DNA of 64,000 bases from JAYREN01 sp963663375 (GTDB taxonomy: Bacteria > Acidobacteriota > Holophagae > Holophagales > Holophagaceae). The notes beneath the pieces were generated by a model, which had not been told where the DNA came from, did no database searches, and saw only the letters and a program-made list of their open reading frames with translations. Location: assembly GCA_963663375.1 (NCBI GenBank), contig OY760195.1, positions 1,612,001 to 1,676,000 on the forward strand, written 5' to 3'. Positions 8,152-15,921 of this stretch are shown here, one piece after another. A program made the position numbers and the translations under genes. How positions within the stretch are numbered: position 1 is the stretch's first letter; each line of letters opens with the position of its first letter.

Positions 8152-9063
8152 TTATAGTCCATCAACTCGGATCATGTCTGAAAAAGCTTTGGTACGTTCT
8201 TTTATATCGTGTTCCGTGACCATTTCCAGATTCTGGGTGCCGAATTTTTCGACGGTGAAGCTGGCCATCACGGCGCCGGTAATCGTCGCCGCCTTGAGGG
8301 TATCCACGTCCGTTTTGCCCGCGGCGGCCAGGAACCCCAGGAAACCGCCCGCAAAAGTATCCCCCGCCCCCGTAGGGTCGAAGACGTCTTCCAGGGGAAA
8401 GGCTGGGGCCGCGAAAATGCCCTCCGGCGTGAAGAGCGACACCCCGTATTCGCCGCGCTTGACCACGAGAATTCTTGGCCCGATGGCCTGCACCCTGCGG
8501 TAGGCCTTCAGGAGGTTGTGTTCCTGAGTCAGCGCCCGCACCTCGCTCTCGTTCACCAGCAGGATGTCGACCTCTCCGAGGGCGGACTGCAAGGCATCGC
8601 GGGAGCCGTTGATCCAGAAATTCATGGTGTCCAGGGCCACCCAGCGGGGACGCTGGGCCATCTGCTTGACCACATCCAGCTGGAGCACGGGATCGATGTT
8701 TCCCAGGAACAGGTAGGGCGAACTACGGAAGGATTCCGGAAGTTCCGGATGAAAATCCTGGAAGACGTTCAGGTGGGTCTCCAGCGTGCGGGCCTCGTTC
8801 AGGTCGAACCCGTACGAGCCCTTCCAGTGGAAGCTCTGGCCGGGCTTCCGCACCAGCCCGGAGAGATCGATGGGACGCCCCTCGAAGACCCGGTACTGCT
8901 CGGGACCGAAATCCTCCCCCACCACCGCCACCACCTGAACCGGGTGGAAGCGGCTGGCACTCAGGGAGAAAAAACTGGCGGAACCGCCGAGCACCCGTTC
9001 GCGTTTGCCGAAGGGGGTCTCGAGATCATCGAAGGCAACACTGCCTACAGCGAGAAGACTCAT
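8152..9063 (-). CDS. PfkB/ribokinase family sugar or nucleoside kinase
   Basis: A 303-residue protein. The C-terminal PfkB signature DPTGAGDTFAGGFLG places the catalytic base at D235 and the anion hole at its Gly-Ala-Gly; GGSASFFSLSASRF near the N-terminus is the substrate-side glycine motif. The substrate cannot be read from sequence. I start at the ATG at 9063, which has GGAG upstream and gives the family N-terminus MSLLAVGSVAFDD; a longer frame only adds shadow sequence. It follows the Smr-like gene by 10 bp and is probably cotranscribed with it. Confidence 0.9.
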   Translation of the reverse strand: MSLLAVGSVAFDDLETPFGKRERVLGGSASFFSLSASRFHPVQVVAVVGEDFGPEQYRVFEGRPIDLSGLVRKPGQSFHWKGSYGFDLNEARTLETHLNVFQDFHPELPESFRSSPYLFLGNIDPVLQLDVVKQMAQRPRWVALDTMNFWINGSRDALQSALGEVDILLVNESEVRALTQEHNLLKAYRRVQAIGPRILVVKRGEYGVSLFTPEGIFAAPAFPLEDVFDPTGAGDTFAGGFLGFLAAAGKTDVDTLKAATITGAVMASFTVEKFGTQNLEMVTEHDIKERTKAFSDMIRVDGL

Positions 9064-9073
9064 GCCTGCTCCA

Positions 9074-9817
9074 TCAATGGCTTGCGGTTCCGGCGTAGTA
9101 GAGCACCCAGGCCTGGCTGCCGCCCATGGGTATGGGCGCCTGGGCATAGCGCGTGATGGCTTGAGCCTCGGGCTGGCCCAGGAGTTCCAGGAAGGCCTGC
9201 CGAAGTTCCTCGGAAGGCCCCAGGGTCACATGAAACGTCCGCCACCCCAGGAAGACCCCATCCTGCAGACGCTCCCGGAAACGCTCCAGGGCATCCACGG
9301 GGGTGTGACCCCTGAGGTCCAGACTGCCATCCACTTCAATGGCCATTCCCGCCGCCAGGTGAATGAGGGTCGGCCCCCCTCGGGAAGGCGCGGGAACGGC
9401 TGGAGCCGCGGGGGCGGCCTCGGTCTCCGTCACCTCGACAGCCTTGGGTTCGGGCGGGGGCTCCGGGAGAGGGGCGGACGCGGGGACCTCCGCCTTGGGT
9501 GGAGCAACGGGAATCCGTGAAGGAATGGGCTTGAGTCCCTTCAGTCCGCCCATGGCCGCCTGAAAATCCTCGGCTGGAGGAATGGGGGCAGGAAGCGCGA
9601 TCGGCTCCACCTCGGCCGGAGCCGAGGGTTTCTCCTTGCGGGGCGCAGGGGCCGAGGCGCGGCGCCCCATGGCATTGAGGAAGAGCGCATCCTCTTCCTC
9701 AATCGTGCCCGGGGGATCGAGCCTGGGTACGGGCTTGGGCACCGGCACTTTTGCCTTGGGTTCTTCAACTTCCTTGAATTGCTGTTTCAGTTTTGCCAAG
9801 TCTTGTTTCCAGACCAT
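9074..9817 (-). CDS. Smr-like domain protein with a long Pro/Ala linker
   Basis: A 247-residue protein. The first 50 residues are charged and end in EEDALFLNAMG, a segment also found before Smr domains. Residues about 60-160 are a low-complexity Pro/Ala/Glu linker. The C-terminal 85 residues begin DGSLDLRGHTPVDALERF, like the LDLHG opening of Smr (MutS2 C-terminal) domains. The usual HGKG loop is replaced by TLGPSEEL, so nuclease activity is doubtful. It is probably a nucleic-acid-binding protein. The ATG at 9817 has AGAGG upstream. Confidence 0.7.
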   Translation of the reverse strand: MVWKQDLAKLKQQFKEVEEPKAKVPVPKPVPRLDPPGTIEEEDALFLNAMGRRASAPAPRKEKPSAPAEVEPIALPAPIPPAEDFQAAMGGLKGLKPIPSRIPVAPPKAEVPASAPLPEPPPEPKAVEVTETEAAPAAPAVPAPSRGGPTLIHLAAGMAIEVDGSLDLRGHTPVDALERFRERLQDGVFLGWRTFHVTLGPSEELRQAFLELLGQPEAQAITRYAQAPIPMGGSQAWVLYYAGTASH

Positions 9818-9979
9818 GATCCACCTCTGTCGCCTCTAGGTTATCGTCCTGCGTTGCGCCGGTGCCACACTTGAAGCAATTCGCACCACTTTCCTCCAGG
9901 CCGAATGCCTAATACACCGGCCTTCCCGGGACGTAGAGATATGGCACGCCCTTCGCAAACCCTTTCCCCGGAGGTTTCC

Positions 9980-10648
9980 ATGAAACGAATGATGATCCCC
10001 GCCCTGCTCGCCCTCGTTGGCGCCGGTCCAGCCCTTCACGCCCAACAGCCCCGCATGGGCCTGGCCCTTAACCTCGTTCTTCCCATGGGTGACTTCAACG
10101 GCAACAAAGGGGTTGCCATTTACGACAAAAATGATCCCATTGGCTACAAATACTCCCAGGGTTACGATGTCGGCCTTGGCGGTCAGTTCACCATCAGTTT
10201 CCCCGCAGATCCCAAGCTAGCCTTCCGTCTTAACTTCGGAGGTCAAGTCACGAATGGCACCTACCGTGACGATCTCCCAAACAAGCTGAATCTCCGCCAC
10301 ACCATGTTCAGCGTCGGTGGTGATCTTCAAATCTTCACCCAGAGCGCCTATCGCCATCGGGGCACCTACTTCCTAGCGGGCCTCTCTGCCGACTTTGAAC
10401 GCTTCGAGAACACCACCGGAGATTTCAACGACAGCTTGTACGACTACAACGATATCCAAACGATTCGGAAATCACGGATGGGTGGCAACTTCGGCATTGG
10501 CCACACTTTCGGCTTCGATGCGGGCACCCGTTTCACAGTGGAGGCTACTTACCACACCAGCCTGACGGGGAGAAACGTGGACTCGGAATTCCTAGGTGTC
10601 GCCAAGAGCACCGACTTCGTCCGCCTCAGCTTCGGCGTGGTCTTCTAG
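9980..10648 (+). CDS. Secreted protein, probable outer-membrane beta-barrel
   Basis: A 222-residue protein with a signal peptide (MKRMMIPALLALVGAGPALHA, cleavage before QQP). The mature part alternates polar and hydrophobic residues in short Gly/Tyr/Phe-rich strands (GYDVGLGGQFTISF, RFTVEATYHTS) and ends in VRLSFGVVF. A terminal Phe is typical of BamA-targeted beta barrels. I recognise no specific family. The start has GGAGG 5 nt before it and a strong terminator follows the gene. Confidence 0.75.
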   Translation: MKRMMIPALLALVGAGPALHAQQPRMGLALNLVLPMGDFNGNKGVAIYDKNDPIGYKYSQGYDVGLGGQFTISFPADPKLAFRLNFGGQVTNGTYRDDLPNKLNLRHTMFSVGGDLQIFTQSAYRHRGTYFLAGLSADFERFENTTGDFNDSLYDYNDIQTIRKSRMGGNFGIGHTFGFDAGTRFTVEATYHTSLTGRNVDSEFLGVAKSTDFVRLSFGVVF

Positions 10649-10662
10649 ACTTTCCAACCAGA

Positions 10663-10699
10663 CAAAAAGAAGCCCCACGTTTCGTGGGGCTTCTTTTTG
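10663..10699. terminator. Bidirectional rho-independent terminator
   Basis: A perfect 17-bp stem, CAAAAAGAAGCCCCACG (10663-10679) with 10683-10699, a TTT loop and T/A-rich flanks on both strands. It ends the barrel gene (+) and the paralog operon (-). Confidence 0.93.
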
Positions 10700-10711
10700 C
10701 CTGAAAGGAAT

Positions 10712-11569
10712 CTACCCCTTCTTCTTCGCCTTCTTCTTGGCGGGCTTTGTGGGTTCCTCGGCCTCTTCCGAGGCTCCCATCAGGCTGCTGACGAATCGCT
10801 TGCAGTCTGCATTCTCGGGATCCAGCCGCAACAGACGCCGCCCATAGGCCAGCCGGTCGGCTCGGGGGCGGGCATCATCGACCTTCACCTGCTCAAGCTT
10901 TTCCGCCGCGTACTTGGCACTGGCGCCAGCTTTGGCGATCTCCTGTTTTTCCCGGGTGAGGAAATCCTGCCAACTGGCCAGGGAGGCCTCATAGGTCTCC
11001 TTTTCCTTGCGGAGCTGGGCCAGGAGTCCGTCGATCTCCTTCAGCGACCATTCGCTGTGGGTCATGGCGCTGCGGTGCTCATCCAAGAAGCCTCGAATCT
11101 GGCTGCGGAGCTTCATGTGTTCCTCGGTGAGACCCGGCTGGGCCTCCAGATCCTTCAGGCGCTGCTCCTGCTTGGCGATGGTCTCCCGCCACTCCACGAG
11201 CTTGCCTTCGTGTTCCTTCCGGATCCGGGAAAAGGTGCCTTCCGTGGCGGTGTAGTTCTCGGCTGCGGAGGTGGCGGCCTTCTGCAGGTGGGCGATGGCA
11301 TCCTCCCAGGCGCCCTCCAGAACGCAGGCCCGGGCCGCATAGTCGTAAACCGCCACGAGGGCCCGCATCTCGTTGTAGTCGGAGTTGCCCACACCGAGGG
11401 CCTCCCGCTGGAGGAGCCCCTCGGTGCTGCGGCGGACACTGGCCGAATCGCCTCGCTCCAGGGCCATATCCCAGGCCTTGTGGCCTTCCTTGAGGCGGTC
11501 GGCGAGGGTCTGGGCCCCCGCGGGCGCAACCAAGGCGGGGATGAGCAGGAAGGCGAAGCGGGCGTTCAT
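10712..11569 (-). CDS. Secreted coiled-coil protein, third of three tandem relatives
   Basis: About 285 residues with a signal peptide ending near APAGAQT. The middle is helical and charged with long coiled-coil-like stretches (KEHEGKLVEWRETIAKQEQR). Near the end is YGRRLLRLDPENADCKRFV, a helix-turn unit shared with the two genes upstream, and then a tail KPAKKKAKKKG. No known domain is recognised. The frame could begin at a GTG at 11575 that overlaps the preceding stop; I prefer the ATG at 11569. It is the last gene of a three-gene operon. Confidence 0.75.
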   Translation of the reverse strand: MNARFAFLLIPALVAPAGAQTLADRLKEGHKAWDMALERGDSASVRRSTEGLLQREALGVGNSDYNEMRALVAVYDYAARACVLEGAWEDAIAHLQKAATSAAENYTATEGTFSRIRKEHEGKLVEWRETIAKQEQRLKDLEAQPGLTEEHMKLRSQIRGFLDEHRSAMTHSEWSLKEIDGLLAQLRKEKETYEASLASWQDFLTREKQEIAKAGASAKYAAEKLEQVKVDDARPRADRLAYGRRLLRLDPENADCKRFVSSLMGASEEAEEPTKPAKKKAKKKG

Positions 11570-11574
11570 GTTCA

Positions 11575-12462
11575 CTACTTCTTGCCCTTGGCGGGCTTCT
11601 CGTCCGCGGGTGCGGTGCCGAGGCTGACGCCCGTGAGCTGCTCGATCTCCCGAGCCACCTTGCGGCTGGAGGGATCCAGCACATTCAGGCGATGCAGGTA
11701 GCGGACCTTCTCACCCTTGTCGGTGAACTGCTGGTCCAGGAAGGTCTTGGAGCTCATGATGCCTTCCACGAACTTCACCTTGTCGTTCTTGAACTTGTAT
11801 TTCTCGAGCTGGTCGAGCTGGTCCTTGATCTGAGTTTCTTCTTCCACGCAGAACTTGGCGTAGTAGTCGGCTTCCTTCTGGGCGCTCTCGATGTAGCCCG
11901 CGAATACCTGGGCGGACTTCTCATTCTTCCCGATGCCTTCTTCCTCGCCCTTGATCAGTTCCAGCTGCTGCTTGTCGCCCGCATCAGGATTCGCCTTGGC
12001 GCGGAGTTCCTTGATGAAATCCGCGTTCTCCGCGAGGGTCCGCTTGCTGCCCGCCGCGAGGTTGTTGTAGTAGTCCACGATGAGGGGGAAGGTCGCCTTC
12101 ACCGCGTCCGTGTTGGTCTTGGCGAGATCCCGGGCCTTCTGGAAGCGTTCGAGGGCCTTCTCCCAGTAGCCGGCGGCATCGGCGGCCTGGGCCCCCAGGA
12201 AGAACGCATAGGTATACTCCCGATACGCGTTATAGCTGGCGAATTGGGTCTGGGGCCCGGTCTTGTCCCAGGCGGGAACCTCGGCGGGCAGAAGGGCGCC
12301 CAGCTTGGCATCGGCTTCCCGGGCCTTGAGTTCCGTGACGAGTTTCTGAGCCACGGGAAGGACGGCGCGGAGCTCGGGACTCAGGCCCGGCTGGGCAGGG
12401 GCCTGGGCGACCAGGGCCGCGGAGCACAGCAGGAGGGCGGAGGGGATGGTGAAGGTCCTCAT
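11575..12462 (-). CDS. Secreted helical protein, second of three tandem relatives
   Basis: 295 residues with a signal peptide (MRTFTIPSALLLCSAALVAQ). The body is helical: one TPR-like unit reads AGYWEKALERFQKARDLAK, followed by a predicted coiled coil (TQIKDQLDQLEKYKFKNDKV). It ends with RYLHRLNVLDPSSRKVAREI and the Lys-rich tail EKPAKGKK. The arrangement matches both neighbours, although overall identity is low. The downstream gene begins at its stop codon and the upstream one ends 22 bp before it. Function unknown. Confidence 0.77.
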   Translation of the reverse strand: MRTFTIPSALLLCSAALVAQAPAQPGLSPELRAVLPVAQKLVTELKAREADAKLGALLPAEVPAWDKTGPQTQFASYNAYREYTYAFFLGAQAADAAGYWEKALERFQKARDLAKTNTDAVKATFPLIVDYYNNLAAGSKRTLAENADFIKELRAKANPDAGDKQQLELIKGEEEGIGKNEKSAQVFAGYIESAQKEADYYAKFCVEEETQIKDQLDQLEKYKFKNDKVKFVEGIMSSKTFLDQQFTDKGEKVRYLHRLNVLDPSSRKVAREIEQLTGVSLGTAPADEKPAKGKK

Positions 12463-12484
12463 GGGATTCCTTTCAGCGAACAGA

Positions 12485-13486
12485 CTACTTGGAGGCCTTC
12501 TTGGACTTGCCCTTCTCGACGAAGAAGGGATCGCGACCCTGCTTCACGTTCTGGAGGGCCTTATCGGCAGCCTTGTTGCCGGGATCCAGCACGAGCAGCC
12601 GGTGCAGCAGATTGGACTGCTCGACGGGAGTCTTTCCCACAAAGTTGTCCTTGCTCGCCATCACGGCATCGGTCCAGTTCTTGTTTCCCTGGATCTTGGC
12701 CTTCTTGTTCTTCTTCAAGAGAGCGGCATTAAAGGTATCGATTTCACTCTTCTGACCCTGAATCTTCTCGGAAATCCCCTTGGCATCGGCCTCGGCCTTC
12801 AGCACCGCCTGATCGAGCTCCTTGGTCATCTCCTGCACCGAGGCCACAACGCCCTCATTCTGACGAATGGCGTTCTCGAAGAGCTTGATTTTGTCATCGT
12901 TGGTCTTGATATCCGCCTGCAACTTGGGGAGCACTTCGATCAGTTGATTCAGAGTCCCATCCTGCTCCTTGGTGCGCTTGGGCATGGCCTCCAGATCCGC
13001 CTTGAGTTTGAGATACTCACCTTCGCGCACAGTGAGTTCGGGGCGGAGCTTGCCCCACTGTTCCTTGGTAAGGGCGTAACCGGACTTAATCTTTTCGAGG
13101 GCGCCCCTGGCCTGGGCATTGGCCTGGGTCTTGAAGGTGTCGCGCCCCTCCTTGGAGATCGCCAGGGCCTTCTCGTAGTATTCCTGGGCCTTGGCCCAAT
13201 CCCCCCCAGAGGCCGCGGCGTTCCCGCAGGCCTTGTAGATGGCCGACAGGCCGCGGAAATTGGAGGAGCTCTGACTGATGGTGTTCAGGTTGGTCGAATC
13301 GAAGGTGGGCTTCTGGGCCGGGATAAGGCTCTCGGCCTTGGCCAAGGCCTCCTGGGGCTTGAAGCCCGCGATCAGCTGGTTCATGGCGGCGGCCTCCCGA
13401 TTGAAGGCCTCCACGAGATTGACGGGGGCCTGGGCGTTCAGGGCGCAGCAGACCAGGGCGGCGGGGAGAAGAAGGGACGTTCTCAT
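12485..13486 (-). CDS. Secreted helical protein, first of three tandem relatives
   Basis: 333 residues with a signal peptide (MRTSLLLPAALVCCALNAQA). It has a TPR-like unit ASGGDWAKAQEYYEKALAIS, a long coiled-coil region rich in Lys, Glu, Gln and Asp, the shared unit LLHRLLVLDPGNKAADKALQ, and the tail KGKSKKASK. The ATG at 13486 has GGAG upstream. It heads the operon 13486-10712 and appears to be the ancestral or best-preserved copy of the trio. The basic tails suggest contact with an anionic partner such as lipopolysaccharide, nucleic acid or peptidoglycan; this is inference. Confidence 0.77.
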   Translation of the reverse strand: MRTSLLLPAALVCCALNAQAPVNLVEAFNREAAAMNQLIAGFKPQEALAKAESLIPAQKPTFDSTNLNTISQSSSNFRGLSAIYKACGNAAASGGDWAKAQEYYEKALAISKEGRDTFKTQANAQARGALEKIKSGYALTKEQWGKLRPELTVREGEYLKLKADLEAMPKRTKEQDGTLNQLIEVLPKLQADIKTNDDKIKLFENAIRQNEGVVASVQEMTKELDQAVLKAEADAKGISEKIQGQKSEIDTFNAALLKKNKKAKIQGNKNWTDAVMASKDNFVGKTPVEQSNLLHRLLVLDPGNKAADKALQNVKQGRDPFFVEKGKSKKASK

Positions 13487-13561
13487 GGGGTCTCCAACGG
13501 AATCGAGATTCTAGCCTAACCCAAACGGCTTTCCATGATCAGGACGAAGGGCAATCTTCAA

Positions 13562-14116
13562 TCAATCCCGAAAGCGGAGGTTGGGACTCCGCTCAAGGAT
13601 GGTCAGCACCAGGCGGTCCAACTGGTCCACCACCAGGAAGCGCAACACGGGGTCGGGCCCTTGGCCCGGCAGCCTCGGCCCTTCCGGATCGCCGCCTCCC
13701 CGGAGGATGAAGAAGAACCGCCCCTTCTCGAGCGCTCCCACCTGCTTCCAGGTGAGTCTCCCGGCCCCCATCCGGCGGGCCAGAGGGCCCGGCACCGGGC
13801 CCAACTCCACCGAGAGTCCCATTTCATCCACCAGCACCTGAGTGCCCTCGATGAGCAGCAGGAAGACGATGGAGACCAGGAGCAGGATCCCTCCGGCCCC
13901 GCAGGCGATCACGCTGGAAACCAGGGCCACCCAAAGACGGAAGGTGGGCTCGGAGCTCGCCTCGGCCATGCGGAGCAGGGCCAGCAGCCTCGGCATCTGC
14001 TGGATCACGTAGACCAGGCCCCGCACCCCCACCAGCCAGGACCCCGCAAACAACAGAAGGGCCGCCGCCCGCTGGGCGACACTGGGGCGAAAAACTAGGG
14101 GCGAGAGGACCGTCAC
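13562..14116 (-). CDS. Two-TM membrane protein with a PH-like soluble domain
   Basis: About 184 residues from the GTG at 14116, which has GAAGGG upstream; the longer frame to 14203 would run deep into pyrF. Two hydrophobic segments (LLLFAGSWLVGVRGLVYV and GGILLLVSIVFLLL) are followed by a beta-rich soluble region containing LTWKQVGALEKGRFFFILRG, the style of bacterial PH-like domains. The assignment is tentative. The gene starts 10 bp after pyrF and is probably cotranscribed with it. Confidence 0.65.
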   Translation of the reverse strand: MTVLSPLVFRPSVAQRAAALLLFAGSWLVGVRGLVYVIQQMPRLLALLRMAEASSEPTFRLWVALVSSVIACGAGGILLLVSIVFLLLIEGTQVLVDEMGLSVELGPVPGPLARRMGAGRLTWKQVGALEKGRFFFILRGGGDPEGPRLPGQGPDPVLRFLVVDQLDRLVLTILERSPNLRFRD

Positions 14117-14126
14117 GGGGAGCCCT

Positions 14127-14846
14127 TCAGGAGGCCGCCATTTCGCGGAGAATTGCGTCAGTGGCCGCCACGGGATCCTCGGCCCGGGTGATGGGACGCC
14201 CAACGACCAGCCAAGTTGCGCCGTCCCGCAGGGCCTGGGCAGGGGTCACCACCCGGGCCTGGTCCTGCACTGCGGCCCCCTGGGGCCGAATGCCCGGCGT
14301 CAGCAGGCGGAAGTCCGGGCCGCAGGCCTCCCGCAGCAGGCGGGCCTCCTGGGCCGAGCAGACCACGCCATCCATGCCGCATTCCCGGGCCAGCTTCGCC
14401 AGATGGAGGGCCATGTCCGCGGGCTCGGCGGTGGAGCCCAGGCGGATGAGGGCTTCGCGGTCCAGGCTGGTGAGCACCGTGACCGCTAGCAGCTCGGTGG
14501 TTCCGCCCCGCTGCCGATGGGCGCGCACGGCTCCCGCGGCGGCTTCCAGCATGGCGGGACCACCCTGGGCGTGCACGTTCACGAGCCGAGGGTCCAGGGC
14601 GAGCACCGCCTCCAGGGCCCGCTGCACGGTGGTGGGAATGTCGTGAAACTTCAGATCGAGGAACACGGGGGCGCTGCGCTGGAGCTCCTTCACGAAGGAG
14701 GGCCCCTCCGCACAGAAGAGCTCCAGACCCACCTTGACCATGCCCACCCGGCCCGAAAGTTTTCGGGTCAGCGCCAACGCTTCCGAGGCCGTGGGAACGT
14801 CCAACGCCACCACGAGGCGTTCGACGGGAAAGGGCGATTCAGACAT
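14127..14846 (-). CDS. pyrF: Orotidine 5'-phosphate decarboxylase
   Basis: A 239-residue enzyme of the last step of UMP synthesis, converting OMP to UMP. The catalytic array FLDLKFHDIPTT supplies D64, K66 and D69, and VVALDVP near the start and VVGRPIT near the end complete the barrel and phosphate site. Length is normal for the bacterial type I enzyme. The ATG at 14846 has GGAG upstream. No other pyr genes are adjacent. Confidence 0.95.
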   Translation of the reverse strand: MSESPFPVERLVVALDVPTASEALALTRKLSGRVGMVKVGLELFCAEGPSFVKELQRSAPVFLDLKFHDIPTTVQRALEAVLALDPRLVNVHAQGGPAMLEAAAGAVRAHRQRGGTTELLAVTVLTSLDREALIRLGSTAEPADMALHLAKLARECGMDGVVCSAQEARLLREACGPDFRLLTPGIRPQGAAVQDQARVVTPAQALRDGATWLVVGRPITRAEDPVAATDAILREMAAS

Positions 14847-14952
14847 GGACGCTCCGGCAATGATTCAAACAAGGTCTGTCATTCTCTCAGGAAACGGGGC
14901 GCTCCGCCTCCACCGGCGGTCCCCCTCCCTTGCCCTTGGGCACGAGGCCTCC

Positions 14953-15921
14953 ATGCGCATGCTCCTGCCGATCCTCCTCCCCATCGTCCTCCAGGCCGCC
15001 CCTCCTCCCGTCTCCCTGGAGGAAGGCCAGGCCCAGCTCCTGGAAAACTATGACGAGGATCCCTCCCTCCAGCGGCTGCCCCCAATCACCCTGCGCGCCA
15101 AGGATCGCCCCGCCCAGGATTGGCTGCTGGCGGCCCTTCGCGAAAGGAGCCCCCGGATCCCCTTTCCCAAGGGCACCCCGGCCCACCGGGAGGCCTCCCG
15201 GCTCCATGACCTCCTGGAGGCCTCCCCTGAAATGCGCGCCGCTCGCCTCGAGGCCCTGCCCCTGAGCCTCGTGGGCACCCAGGCGGCCCTCTGGCGCTGG
15301 GGCCAGGCCCTCGCCCATAGGGGCGAGATGCCCATCGCCCTCCGCCACCAATGGGAGGACCGCCTCCTCCGCAAACCCTGCGCCACGGTGATCCGGGGTT
15401 GGGCCATGCGCCATGCCTTCTGCTACGCCCTGGCCGAGGCCGACGAAGGGCGCTTCGACACCCTCAAGGCTGCCTGCGCGAAGGAAGTCCCCGAGCTGGT
15501 GCAGCAGTTCCAGCGGGCCTTCGCCCTGCTGGGCGGTCCGCCCCCGCACATCTATCTTTGGTCCCTGCCCGGCCTCGAGCCCCTCGATCAGCCCCTGGGG
15601 CGTCTAGGGTCCTGCCTCCGCATCGTGCCCCTGGAGCCGGGCACGCCCCCGCCCCCCGAAGGCTGCGCCTGGATCATCCCCGCCATGGACAGCGACCTCT
15701 CCACCCAGCTTTCCGCCCTCGAAGGCCCGAGCCTCGAGGAGGCTCACCGCCTCGCAGAGGGGGTTCAGTCCCTGGGCCGCAAGGCCTACCTGGCCCCCAG
15801 CCGACAGCCCCTCATGGACTGCGCTCTGGCCTTCTTCCCCATCGAGATCCGCCTGGACGCCGAAGGGCTCATCCGCTCCATCCGAATGGGCGATGCCGCT
15901 CAGGCCAAACCTACTCCCTGA
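14953..15921 (+). CDS. Secreted protein of unknown function
   Basis: 322 residues with a short signal peptide (MRMLLPILLPIVLQAAPPP). The mature protein is rich in Leu, Ala, Arg and Pro with helical character. It includes a Pro-rich bend near PLGRLGSCLRIVPLEPGTPPPPEG and ends with IEIRLDAEGLIRSIRMGDA. I recognise no family. The ATG at 14953 has GAGG upstream; longer frames overlap pyrF. Its 3' end overlaps the convergent M1 peptidase gene by 22 bp. Confidence 0.7.
   Translation: MRMLLPILLPIVLQAAPPPVSLEEGQAQLLENYDEDPSLQRLPPITLRAKDRPAQDWLLAALRERSPRIPFPKGTPAHREASRLHDLLEASPEMRAARLEALPLSLVGTQAALWRWGQALAHRGEMPIALRHQWEDRLLRKPCATVIRGWAMRHAFCYALAEADEGRFDTLKAACAKEVPELVQQFQRAFALLGGPPPHIYLWSLPGLEPLDQPLGRLGSCLRIVPLEPGTPPPPEGCAWIIPAMDSDLSTQLSALEGPSLEEAHRLAEGVQSLGRKAYLAPSRQPLMDCALAFFPIEIRLDAEGLIRSIRMGDAAQAKPTP

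Noticed and set aside
14117..14203. Longer start of the two-TM protein inside pyrF
   Set aside because: The extension is Pro/Trp/Arg-rich shadow of pyrF; the GTG at 14116 with GAAGGG fits better.
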